Source: Candidatus Humimicrobium oleiphilum (lineage in GTDB: Bacteria > Actinomycetota > Humimicrobiia > Humimicrobiales > Humimicrobiaceae). Taken from it: a stretch of DNA of 32,656 nt. The position numbers and the translations under genes were made by a program. Shown in pieces: positions 8,392 through 16,032 of the stretch. Numbering within the stretch: position 1 is the first letter of the stretch; each line of letters starts with the position of its first letter. A model generated the notes under the pieces. That model had not been told where the DNA came from, ran no database searches, and saw only the letters and a list, made by a program, of their open reading frames with translations. The stretch covers positions 21,898 to 54,553 of the forward strand of contig DBPS01000041.1 in NCBI GenBank assembly GCA_002304935.1, given 5' to 3'.

Positions 8392-9665
8392 TCTTCAGCA
8401 CCTTCTATACTTGCAAGCAATAATTCAGCAATATCCATGGCTTTTATCCCGGACTTTTCCTTCTTTAAGGCTCCGGCTATTGTTCTCACACACTGCTGGC
8501 ATGAAGAAACAACTATATCTGCTCCAGTTTCAATAATTTCCTGGGCTTTTATTTTTGCAATATTTTCAGATAACTGTGAGCTTACAGCTTCAACATTTCC
8601 TCCGCCTCCACAGCATTTTGCATTTTCCCCTGAATTTTTCAGTTCTACAAATTCAGTTCCCGGTATTGCTTTTATAATTCCTCTTGGTTCATCATATATA
8701 CCTGAGCTTCGCCCGAGATCACATGGATCATGATAGGTAATCTTTTTATTTATGGGTTTTAAATCAAATTTATTTTCTTTTAAAAGTTTAAATAAAAACT
8801 GTACTTCGTGCAGAACTTTAAAATTCATTTTTTCTGCAAGAACAGGTTTTGGATAAGTATATCTGTTCATTATGCCCTGTGCCATTTCCGGGTAAATGTG
8901 TCTCCACATATGAAAACAGGTAGGGCAGCTTGAAACAAGATATCCGGCCTTTCTTTCATTGACACTTTTTATGTTATGTTCTGCAAATTCCATTGCATCT
9001 TCTTTAAAGCCTGCAGCAAGCAGTGGAAAACCACAGCACCATTCATCTTCTCCCATCAATGCAAAATCAACATCAGCTTTCTGGAATAACCTTACCATTG
9101 CTCTGGGTATTTTAAAAACTCTTGGAGAAAAAGATGAAACACAACCGACAAAATATATGACTTCAGCAGTTTTCTTTATATATTTGTCTTCAGGTATGTT
9201 AGGCAGAGGGTTGATCCAGTCTGTCCTTGATTCATTAGTTTCGAAAGAAATATTTTTTCCTTTTTTTAAAATATTCTTTAAGGCATCAAGAGACTGGGGA
9301 TAGCGACCTTCACTGACAAGAGCTTCTCTTAATGAAAGCCATATATCTTTTAATCCCAGGTTTACCGGGCATTCAAGCTCACATCTTGAGCAAAGAGTGC
9401 ACTGGAAAGCGGCCTTTTCCAATTCTTTTAATTCATTTTCAGGTAATTCCCTGCTGCCGAATATCTTTCCCAAAAGGCTGTGCTTGAAGTCAAGCCTTTT
9501 TTTCAGGACCGAAAGTTTTTTTGCAGGAGATACCTCAATATCCCCGCTTCCTGCATAAGCACAGCATAGAGGCGTACAGTTTCCGCATCTTGTACATCCT
9601 TCTATATCAAGCAGCTCACCTATAGTAAATTTTTTGGCATCCAGTTTATTTTTAACTTTTTGCAT
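8388..9665 (-). CDS. HdrD/GlpC-like Fe-S oxidoreductase with two CCG domains
   Basis: This 425-residue cytoplasmic-face protein has an N-terminal pair of 4Fe-4S motifs (C24, C27, C30, C34 and C89, C92, C95, C99). Two cysteine-rich CCG domains follow: the first has CVSSFSP, WCCGFP and SSCPTC, the second has DPCDLGRSSG, KCCGGGG and SSCQQC. This is the architecture of heterodisulfide reductase HdrD, DsrK, TmcB and GlpC-type proteins. CCG domains bind special Fe-S clusters and transfer electrons, often to or from thiols/disulfides or quinones. It overlaps the upstream cytochrome gene by 14 bases and the downstream DUF721 by 4, so all three are one operon. The physiological substrate cannot be read from sequence. 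Confidence 0.88.
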   Translation of the reverse strand: MQKVKNKLDAKKFTIGELLDIEGCTRCGNCTPLCCAYAGSGDIEVSPAKKLSVLKKRLDFKHSLLGKIFGSRELPENELKELEKAAFQCTLCSRCELECPVNLGLKDIWLSLREALVSEGRYPQSLDALKNILKKGKNISFETNESRTDWINPLPNIPEDKYIKKTAEVIYFVGCVSSFSPRVFKIPRAMVRLFQKADVDFALMGEDEWCCGFPLLAAGFKEDAMEFAEHNIKSVNERKAGYLVSSCPTCFHMWRHIYPEMAQGIMNRYTYPKPVLAEKMNFKVLHEVQFLFKLLKENKFDLKPINKKITYHDPCDLGRSSGIYDEPRGIIKAIPGTEFVELKNSGENAKCCGGGGNVEAVSSQLSENIAKIKAQEIIETGADIVVSSCQQCVRTIAGALKKEKSGIKAMDIAELLLASIEGAEE

Positions 9666-10530
9666 TTTCCGGCTCCTTTAAAGCTTTTTTTATTTTCATC
9701 CTTTTTTCCATACTGTTTATGCTTCCTGCAATTGAACTGAAAATAACATGTGAAAGCTTGCTGAAAGGTATATAAAGGAAAGAAAGCCAGACAAGAATTA
9801 CATGTATATGCCAGAACCACTCATGGGTTATTTCCCAGACTCTTACAGACGTATCGGGTGCAATTAATTTCAATACTATTGAAAGCCAGTACCCGAGAAA
9901 ACCGAATTTTGCGATATAATACGGAGTTTCTTCAGCAAGATATCTTGCGGCTTCCGTGAACCATCCGCTTATAAGGATCAATGCAATAAAACAGATAAGA
10001 AGTATATCAAGGCTCTCAAACATTTTTATTTTCCTTTTTTGTACAAATCCTTTAATGAAAGCAAGGATTACTCCCACGGCAATGATTACATTTAAACCAT
10101 CATTTAAAAGCGCTGTCCATCTGTTATCCATATCTGCAAGCATATCCACTAACCAGTTCATGCCGGTTTCGTAACCGAATACCGGGAGTATTTCCACAGC
10201 AAGACCGGATAGTATTGAAAGAATGAACAAAAGGAGAAGACCCCAGAAAATCAAAGTATGTATAAACCATTTTAAAGGCTTTTCCCTTAAAAGCTTAAAG
10301 TGAAAAGCTACATCTAAAAATAATCCGAGTACGAGAGGCCAGAATTTTTTCGAGAAAAAATTTTTAACGAATCTTCCGATAAAATACCAGAATTTCTTCC
10401 ACTTTGATAATGTTTTTCTGTCGCCGAATTTTGTGATATTTCCTTCAAAAATGGTTGTCGCTTTAAATACAAGACCGCCTATAAGGAAAACTATTATAAG
10501 TATATGAATAATCCAATAGTGAATCTGCAT
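9652..10530 (-). CDS. HdrE/NarI/DsrM-like membrane b-type cytochrome
   Basis: The 292-residue integral membrane protein has about five to six helices (around 5-26, 62-80, 89-113, 145-163, 173-192, 240-262). Histidines are placed as b-heme ligands in such cytochromes: H77 and H91 in the FHFKLL...WFIHTLIFWG region, and H241/H243 plus H261 in WHIHVILVWLS...KLSH. This matches the nitrate-reductase gamma/HdrE/DsrM family, which passes electrons between a quinone pool and a cytoplasmic Fe-S subunit. That partner is evidently the HdrD-like protein encoded immediately downstream with a 14-base overlap. AGAGGTAG provides the ribosome-binding site. It starts 75 bases after recF. Confidence 0.85.
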   Translation of the reverse strand: MQIHYWIIHILIIVFLIGGLVFKATTIFEGNITKFGDRKTLSKWKKFWYFIGRFVKNFFSKKFWPLVLGLFLDVAFHFKLLREKPLKWFIHTLIFWGLLLLFILSILSGLAVEILPVFGYETGMNWLVDMLADMDNRWTALLNDGLNVIIAVGVILAFIKGFVQKRKIKMFESLDILLICFIALILISGWFTEAARYLAEETPYYIAKFGFLGYWLSIVLKLIAPDTSVRVWEITHEWFWHIHVILVWLSFLYIPFSKLSHVIFSSIAGSINSMEKRMKIKKALKEPENAKS

Positions 10531-10605
10531 ATCTACCTCTGTTTTATTATTGAATTTACATTTAAATAAGCAAGTTTAAAAAATAATAACATATTTGATT
10601 TAGTT

Positions 10606-11817
10606 TTATAACAATTTAAATTCATTATTTTCAATAATGAATTTCTCACATTCAGCAAGTTTTATGTCTTTTATATATTCGAAATTAGCCGCAGATATAA
10701 ATGTCTGAAAATTATCCTCTATCAGTTTAAGAAGCATTTCTTTTCTTTCTATATCAAGCTCAGACAAAACATCATCAAGCAGAAGAACCGGTTTTTTATC
10801 AATGTGCTCCTTAATCACCTCAAGCTCTGCCAGCCTTAGGCAGATTGAAGACATCCTCTGCTGCCCCTGGGAACCAAAATATCTTATATCTTTTCCGTTA
10901 AGAGTTATAACAATATCGTCTCTGTGAGGGCCTGTTGAAGTATTTTTTGTCAGTATATCTCTTTTCATTTTTAAAAGGAGATTATTTAAAAAAGTATCAT
11001 GGATATATTTTTCGCCTGCCTTATCAAAATCATTCAGCGTGTTTTGCCTGTCTTTAATAAAACCATTTCCTGACAGGCTGTCCGTTTCCGAATTACTGCT
11101 TTCTTCAGCAATATCAGCTCCTGCCCAGCTGAAAACATAAAAAATATCAAAACTTATCCCGCTGAAAAAATAATTCATATATTTTAAAAAATTTTCTTTT
11201 AATATTTCTATTAATTTTAATCTTTCAATAATTATACTGGTTCCATTCCTTACAAGACTTTCATTCCATGTATCCATAGTATCTTTGCGCAAATTGTTAT
11301 CTGAATTTACATCCATGCCCTTTAACAGGCTGTTTCTCTGAGATAGTATTTTCTGATATTTTAGTTTTAAGTTGTGAAAATCAGGAGATATTTTGCTTAG
11401 AATATCATCTATGAACTCTCTTCTGAAAACTGGTGCTGATTTTATGATTCTGAGATCATCCGGAGAAAATATTACCAGAGGCATTTTTTTATAAACAGCC
11501 TGTCTGTTTTTTAAAAAGATTTTATTGAATCTTATTTTTACTTTTCCATCTGGATCTATCTGATGCTCTATAAGATTTTCTTTTCCATCAATATCTACTA
11601 CTGCTCTTATAACGGAATAGGCACTCCCCCACTTTACGATATCGCTATTAGGTATACTTTTGTGCGATTTACCATTTGCCAGAAAATAAACAGATTCCAG
11701 AAGGTTTGTTTTTCCGGCACCGTTTTTTCCCAGAAGCAGAACAAGATGATTGTGAAATTCAAGTCTGATTGCTGGATAATTGCGATAGTTTATGAGTTCA
11801 AGAGTCTTTATAAACAT
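10606..11817 (-). CDS. recF: DNA replication/repair protein RecF
   Basis: RecF is an SMC-like ATPase that loads RecA at single-strand gaps. The start FIKTLELINYRNYP is typical. Walker A is GKNGAGKT (30-37), the signature region contains YFGSQGQQRMSS, and Walker B is LLLDDVLSELD near residue 345. At 403 residues it is longer than the usual 360-370; the excess lies in a polar Ser/Asn/Asp-rich insert around residues 235-265. It follows the DUF89 gene by 27 bases. Unlike most bacteria, dnaA and dnaN are not directly upstream, although the downstream gyrB-gyrA link is kept. Confidence 0.96.
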   Translation of the reverse strand: MFIKTLELINYRNYPAIRLEFHNHLVLLLGKNGAGKTNLLESVYFLANGKSHKSIPNSDIVKWGSAYSVIRAVVDIDGKENLIEHQIDPDGKVKIRFNKIFLKNRQAVYKKMPLVIFSPDDLRIIKSAPVFRREFIDDILSKISPDFHNLKLKYQKILSQRNSLLKGMDVNSDNNLRKDTMDTWNESLVRNGTSIIIERLKLIEILKENFLKYMNYFFSGISFDIFYVFSWAGADIAEESSNSETDSLSGNGFIKDRQNTLNDFDKAGEKYIHDTFLNNLLLKMKRDILTKNTSTGPHRDDIVITLNGKDIRYFGSQGQQRMSSICLRLAELEVIKEHIDKKPVLLLDDVLSELDIERKEMLLKLIEDNFQTFISAANFEYIKDIKLAECEKFIIENNEFKLL

Positions 11818-11844
11818 TAATATAAAAATAAAGTATTGAATTTA

Positions 11845-12738
11845 TTATATAACATTATATGGCTGCTCAATGATTATGTCGCCTACTTTATATTTATTAT
11901 TAAAGAATTTTTCAAAAGCAGAACATTTGATTTTGAGCAGAAAAAATAAATTCTCATGCCTGTCAAAAAGACCTTCAAAATTCCCCTGTCCCTTGGAAAT
12001 TATCAGATCTGATGAAAGATAAATATTCCTGAATTCTTCAGAGCAGTATGGCAGATATGCTGAAGGTATCGGAGCTCCGTTGGTTATTACATTCACTATA
12101 TTACACATGCCTGTATTTTCAGCATCTTCAATAGTGGAATCATTTAAAGCCGGACCACCCCTGACTGCATATGTTATTTTGTTTATTTTGTCATGCAGGA
12201 CATTGTCTCTCAGATATTCGATAAATATCCTGTCCAGGACTATCTCTCCGCAGTTATCCCCGATAAATAAGATTTTTTCAGCTTTTATTATTTCATCATA
12301 CAGTTTCTTCACTGCCGATTTGTCGATTTCCTGGCTGAAAGCAGTTTTTAAAATATCTTTAATTACTTTTTTGCTTATGTGGTTTCCCTGTTGCATCACA
12401 TCTATGCTGTTGCCGGCAATTGATATTCTTAATGCTGTTTCAAAAGGATTTTCAGACTCTTTAATCATGCGTTTCAAATCAATTTCTGCGTCCAGGCAAA
12501 TCTTGTTTATCTCTTCCTTAAACTCTTTATAAGGATCTGAGCCTGAACCGATTTTCTCGATTATTCTATGTGAGTCGATATACATTCTAAAAATATTATC
12601 ATAACTTTTATATTTTGAGGTAATGCCCAGAACATGGTCCAGAACTTCCGAAATAACATTTTCATCATCTGTGAACATTTTTGCAGCATTAAAAAAATGC
12701 CTTATATGGCACGGTATGCAATCCAGGGGAATTTTCAT
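11845..12738 (-). CDS. DUF89 (ARMT1-like) metal-dependent phosphatase family protein
   Basis: The 297-residue protein begins with PLDCIPCHIRH, the CxxC entry motif typical of the prokaryotic DUF89 branch. It contains IGDNCGEIVLDRIF, GGPALNDSTIEDA and ISKGQGNFEGL, the Asp/Asn-containing segments that bind metal in the family. DUF89 proteins are proposed damage-control phosphatases acting on reactive sugar phosphates or other aberrant metabolites; the substrate here is unknown. It lies 27 bases upstream of recF and 85 bases downstream of the FmdB-like gene. No strong ribosome-binding site precedes the ATG. Confidence 0.85.
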   Translation of the reverse strand: MKIPLDCIPCHIRHFFNAAKMFTDDENVISEVLDHVLGITSKYKSYDNIFRMYIDSHRIIEKIGSGSDPYKEFKEEINKICLDAEIDLKRMIKESENPFETALRISIAGNSIDVMQQGNHISKKVIKDILKTAFSQEIDKSAVKKLYDEIIKAEKILFIGDNCGEIVLDRIFIEYLRDNVLHDKINKITYAVRGGPALNDSTIEDAENTGMCNIVNVITNGAPIPSAYLPYCSEEFRNIYLSSDLIISKGQGNFEGLFDRHENLFFLLKIKCSAFEKFFNNKYKVGDIIIEQPYNVI

Positions 12739-12823
12739 AATCTGATACTTTCTATTTCTTTAAACAGTTAAGTATAAGGCTGACTGCCTGGTCTTTTGCC
12801 AAAAGTATCCGGATGGATATTTG

Positions 12824-13054
12824 TCAGGAGCATCCGGAACAGCCCGAGCAGGAACCCGAACAGCTTTTTCCATTTGAATGGCCTCCGCTGCAAGTCTCGC
12901 TTCCTGGCTGGCACTTGCACTGTACAGCTGCAAAAACTCTTGTCAGATCTCTGCTGCCGCATTTCGGGCATTTAAGCTTGTCAGCATCTTCACTGTTAAT
13001 ATAATATTCATTTATTTCATTACAATCATTGCATTTATAATCTACAAATCTCAT
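12824..13054 (-). CDS. FmdB-like zinc-ribbon protein
   Basis: This 76-residue protein starts MRFVDYKCNDCNE and has a second CPKCG knuckle, giving a CxxC...CxxC zinc ribbon of the FmdB/CxxC_CxxC_SSSS type. The tail is unusually rich in Cys, Ser and Gly (CSGSCSGCSGCS at the end), as in many FmdB-like proteins. A regulatory or metal-binding role is usually guessed for the family and no activity is established. GAGGG lies 8 bases before the ATG. It is the first gene of the minus-strand block and is divergent from the cobalamin-riboswitch unit. Confidence 0.85.
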   Translation of the reverse strand: MRFVDYKCNDCNEINEYYINSEDADKLKCPKCGSRDLTRVFAAVQCKCQPGSETCSGGHSNGKSCSGSCSGCSGCS

Positions 13055-13312
13055 TAGTATTTCCCTCTTATAGAAAAGTGTTTTTTATTTTCTTTCAAAT
13101 GCTGTGCCTGACATACAGGAATTTTGAAAATTAAAAACAATGTTTTTAATTTAACTTAAAAACATATACTAATTTTCATTCTTTTTCAACATCGACAATA
13201 TTTTCTTATAAATTCTTATAATTACATTGTGGTCAAACTAATTGATTTTTAAAATTATTATGTTATATTTTTAAAAAAGCATATGTTCTTTTGAAAAATG
13301 AATGACTTAACT
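13055..13312. other. divergent intergenic control region
   Basis: No gene is seen in this very AT-rich spacer. It contains a perfect inverted repeat TTAAAAAC (13131-13138) and GTTTTTAA (13142-13149), about 77 bases upstream of the FmdB-like start, that could be an operator. It also contains the putative promoter for the riboswitch unit at 13242-13269. I found no convincing DnaA boxes. Confidence 0.5.
13242..13269 (+). promoter_or_regulatory. putative promoter of the cobalamin-riboswitch transcript
   Basis: TTGATT (13242-13247) is followed by a 16-base spacer and TATATT (13264-13269), with TG placed one base before the -10 as in an extended -10. Transcription would begin about 35 bases before the aptamer, a sensible position. 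Prediction from sequence only. Confidence 0.45.
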
Positions 13313-13451
13313 TTGATTACCAAGGGAATCCAGTGAGAATCTGGAGCGGTACCGCCACTGTAAACGGGTGTGTGTTTTTCAATATGCCACTGGCCATAAT
13401 GGTCGGGAAGGTGAAAAGCAAAGTCCCGGAAGCCAGGAGACCTGTAATCAA
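13313..13451 (+). promoter_or_regulatory. cobalamin (adenosylcobalamin-type) riboswitch
   Basis: Conserved aptamer segments are present in order: GGGAATCCAGTGAGAATCTGG, then AGCGGTACCGCCACTGTAA, a variable arm, GCAAAGTCCCGGAAGCCAGGAGACCTG. The B12 box AGCCAGGAGACCTG occupies 13431-13444. The outer helix closes with TTGATTAC (13313-13320) paired to GTAATCAA (13444-13451). Two terminator hairpins follow before the coding region, so control is probably transcriptional: cobalamin binding would favour termination. The controlled gene is a BtuF-like binding protein, matching the expected regulon. Confidence 0.95.
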
Positions 13452-13462
13452 TATTATTTAAG

Positions 13463-13497
13463 TTACTGCTCTTCGGATATAAGAGTGTAATTTTTTT
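13463..13497 (+). terminator. first hairpin of riboswitch expression platform
   Basis: TTAC plus CTCTT (13463-13473) pairs with AAGAG plus GTAA (13481-13490) around CGGATAT, with a small internal bulge, and a run of seven T follows. It begins 12 bases after the aptamer and is a plausible ligand-controlled terminator. Confidence 0.65.
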
Positions 13498-13514
13498 GTT
13501 TTCAAAAATTTATC

Positions 13515-13540
13515 ACCCGGGGCAGTACCCGGGTTTTTTT
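13515..13540 (+). terminator. second, GC-rich intrinsic terminator in the same leader
   Basis: ACCCGGG (13515-13521) pairs perfectly with CCCGGGT (13528-13534) around a 6-base loop, followed by a T run to 13540. It is the stronger of the two hairpins and lies 66 bases before the TTG start of the lipoprotein gene. Confidence 0.85.
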
Positions 13541-13605
13541 ATGGCCATAATTTTAAATGAAAAATGCACAATATCAGCAAATAATAAGATTTAAGGAGGA
13601 AAAAT

Positions 13606-14661
13606 TTGAAAAAGGTTTTTAAAATCTTTCTGGCTTTCATTATAATAACGGTTCTTGCTTCGGTTTTCCTTATTACGAGCTGCAAATCTCCTTCTGACAA
13701 TACCCTTGTCCAGAATGATACACTGGAAAACAGCTCTGTTGTATCGGAAGAATCAGCTCTTTCGCCAACAAGTGCAGAAACAGATAACATCACACAGGAA
13801 AAGAAAAGCGGAAAAATAGAAGTAACTGATGGAATGGGAAATATATTAACCCTTGAAAAGGCAGCTGAAAAAATCATAGTGCTTACTCCGAGTGTCCTGG
13901 AAATTTTTGACGGTTTGAATGCAATGGACAAAGTAGTTGAAGTAGACAGCTGGACAGTCCAGATGGGCGAACCCCTGGCTGAAGGTTTTCAGGGTGCCGG
14001 TGATGCAAACGGGATTAATTTTGAAATGGTCACAAAGCTTGACCCAGATCTTGTTATTGTTGAACGTTTCGGTCTTAATGAAGATTATAAAAAACTTAAT
14101 GAGCTAGGATATAAATCATATATTACATTCTCCACCAGTCTTGCTGCCACATACGCCGAAATTGAGAATATGGGAAAAATTATCGGCATGGATGAAGAAG
14201 GAAAAAAATTAAGCAATAATTTAAAATACAGCATAAGCAAAATAGAGGCAGAACTAAAAGAAACTGGGAAAAATGAAAGACCTGGAGTATTTTATATGGT
14301 ATGGAATGACCCTATAATGAGTGCAGGCAAGAATACTTTTATCAGCGAGCTGATAGAAATCGCCGGGGGGGTCAATATTGTTGCTGAAGACGGGTTAAGC
14401 GACTGGCCTGAGTATAGCATTGAAAAGCTTATTGAAAATAATCCAGATATTATAATAGCTCCTTTTTCCCTGGCAACAGATCCATCCGTGATATTAAATG
14501 ATTCCAGATTTTCATCAATAAATGCCGTTATAAATAAAAAAGTATATATTATTCCTGACAATCCCATATCAAGGCCAAACCAGAATGTAATAAAAGGCCT
14601 TCAGATGCTTTCAAAAGCAATTCATCCTGAAATTTTCGGAGAGTTCGAAATCATACAATAA
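13606..14661 (+). CDS. BtuF-like cobalamin/siderophore-binding lipoprotein (ABC transporter component)
   Basis: The 351-residue protein starts with a lipoprotein signal peptide (KKVFK, hydrophobic stretch, lipobox ITSC with C26). After a Ser/Thr/Glu-rich linker (about 27-65) comes the Peripla_BP_2 fold: an N lobe from about residue 70 (VTDGMGNILTL, IIVLTPSVLEIFDGL, LDPDLVIVE), a long connecting helix and a C lobe (PGVFYMVWNDP, ELIEIAGGVNIVAE, NPDIIIAP). These proteins deliver cobalamin, heme or siderophores to BtuCD/FecCD-type transporters. The cobalamin riboswitch upstream points to cobalamin. The TTG start is set by AAGGAGG 6 bases upstream. No permease or ATPase gene is adjacent. Confidence 0.9.
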   Translation: MKKVFKIFLAFIIITVLASVFLITSCKSPSDNTLVQNDTLENSSVVSEESALSPTSAETDNITQEKKSGKIEVTDGMGNILTLEKAAEKIIVLTPSVLEIFDGLNAMDKVVEVDSWTVQMGEPLAEGFQGAGDANGINFEMVTKLDPDLVIVERFGLNEDYKKLNELGYKSYITFSTSLAATYAEIENMGKIIGMDEEGKKLSNNLKYSISKIEAELKETGKNERPGVFYMVWNDPIMSAGKNTFISELIEIAGGVNIVAEDGLSDWPEYSIEKLIENNPDIIIAPFSLATDPSVILNDSRFSSINAVINKKVYIIPDNPISRPNQNVIKGLQMLSKAIHPEIFGEFEIIQ

Positions 14662-14704
14662 TAGTCAGGTATTGTGCTTTATTGTGAATGATTAATAATA
14701 GCTG

Positions 14705-14735
14705 CCCTATCCCTACGGGGATAGGGTTAATTTTT
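14705..14735. terminator. intrinsic terminator between convergent genes
   Basis: CCCTATCCC (14705-14713) and GGGATAGGG (14718-14726) form a perfect 9-bp stem with a four-base loop. On the plus strand TTAATTTTT follows, fitting termination of the binding-protein gene. The symmetrical stem lies just past the stop codon of the convergent propeller gene and may serve both. Confidence 0.85.
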
Positions 14736-14736
14736 G

Positions 14737-15966
14737 TCAGACTGAGTAAGGATTGTGTATCCTCAGCCATTTTCGAAGACTTGAGACATCACTGTCTGTA
14801 ATCGCTTTGATACCTATATTTGTTTCAAAGATAGATAGTGAGTCATCTCCGGCAGTAGTTACAAAAATATATTTTCCGAGAACAAAAAGACCGGCAGGCC
14901 TGCCAAGATAATTAGGGCTGCCTGCCCCGCTAAGTGAAGCAGCAAGTTTTGGCTGTGACGGATTACTGATATCAAAAACAGCAAGGGAATTACTTTCCTG
15001 GCTGATTACAAATACAAAATTTTCCCTTACAAAAACTGCCTGAGGCAGTTTAAGATAATCGTCGATACTGCTGTTTGTTATGGAATATTCTGCCTTAATA
15101 TTGTTTTTATCTTTCGTATTTATAACAGCCAGCGTATTGTCTTTTGAAGAAGCGATGTAACCTATGTTATCTTTAATAAAAATACTTTTTGCGCCGCCCA
15201 GAAAATTCGGGCTGCCCGCTCCTTCAACAAAACTGGACAATACCGGCCTGGACGGATTTCTGACATCATAACAGGAAATAGCATTATCTTTTTCACTTGC
15301 TACAAAAGCGTAACCTTCGCTTACATATATTCCGCTTGCTCCGCCAAGATAGCTTCCATCGCCTTCTCCCCGGGCCACACCCAGTATCTTCGGATTTTGA
15401 GGGCTGCTGACGTCAATAATTACAAGTGAATCATCTGCAGAAGAAACTACATAAGCCCTGTTATCTTTGATAAACACATCTCTTGCACCACCCAGGTAAT
15501 TCGGGTCTCCGGAGCCTGATATGACCGCAGCTACTTCGGGATTTTTTGTATCATTGCAGTCGATGACAACAAATGAATTATCCTTGCTGCACGCAGCAAA
15601 ACAGAAATGATTGACTATAAAAAGTTTGGAAATACCGCCCAGATAATTAGGTGCACCCATGCCTTTTATGCTTGATTCAAATACGGGGTTTTTTGGATCT
15701 GAGACATTTATGATTGTCATTGAGTTATCAGCCATTGCTGCAATATAAGCATAATTCCCGCTTACGAAAACATCATTTGCTCCATTAAGATAAGTATCAG
15801 CGCCAATAGAAGAAATACTAGAAACAGGCTTCAGGAATCCTCTGCCTCCGGATTCTGCATAAATATCAAACGTAAAGACAGATAAAGATAAGATAAAAAT
15901 AAATACAGCTATAAAAATATTGTAGAATAATGAAAATGAAAGATTTTTACCGGTTTTTAAACTCAT
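14737..15966 (-). CDS. exported LVIVD-repeat seven-bladed beta-propeller protein
   Basis: An N-terminal hydrophobic segment (about 10-37, ending DIYAESGG) is a signal peptide or anchor. From residue 54 to 396 the protein consists of seven tandem repeats of exactly 49 residues (54-102, 103-151, 152-200, 201-249, 250-298, 299-347, 348-396). The common pattern is G-S-P-N-Y-L-G-G-A near the start, a F-V/I...Y-A-Y-V strand, then D-N-S-L-x-I-x-D-V-S-x-P-x-N-P. This is the LVIVD type. Seven repeats match a closed seven-bladed propeller, with a 13-residue tail. The ligand is unknown; surface binding or scaffolding is likely. No Shine-Dalgarno sequence is evident before the ATG. It is convergent with the BtuF-like gene and divergent from the cupin. 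Confidence 0.85.
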   Translation of the reverse strand: MSLKTGKNLSFSLFYNIFIAVFIFILSLSVFTFDIYAESGGRGFLKPVSSISSIGADTYLNGANDVFVSGNYAYIAAMADNSMTIINVSDPKNPVFESSIKGMGAPNYLGGISKLFIVNHFCFAACSKDNSFVVIDCNDTKNPEVAAVISGSGDPNYLGGARDVFIKDNRAYVVSSADDSLVIIDVSSPQNPKILGVARGEGDGSYLGGASGIYVSEGYAFVASEKDNAISCYDVRNPSRPVLSSFVEGAGSPNFLGGAKSIFIKDNIGYIASSKDNTLAVINTKDKNNIKAEYSITNSSIDDYLKLPQAVFVRENFVFVISQESNSLAVFDISNPSQPKLAASLSGAGSPNYLGRPAGLFVLGKYIFVTTAGDDSLSIFETNIGIKAITDSDVSSLRKWLRIHNPYSV

Positions 15967-16032
15967 ATTTGTATTTATTTATAAAATAATAATAATTATA
16001 ACATTAAAATAAAAAAATATTCCGGGAGTTTT

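Noticed and set aside
8388..10530. Evidence for a methanogen because of HdrDE-like genes
   Set aside because: CCG-domain and NarI-type pairs are widespread in anaerobic bacteria, and the surrounding gyrase, DUF3566 and recF genes are bacterial.
12768..12971. Alternative frame overlapping the FmdB-like gene
   Set aside because: The FmdB frame has the CxxC knuckles and a proper ribosome-binding site; the other frame is basic and shows no motif.
13055..13312. Possible replication origin at the strand switch near recF
   Set aside because: No clustered DnaA boxes (TTATCCACA-like) were seen, and dnaA and dnaN are absent; the region is better explained as divergent promoters plus a riboswitch leader.
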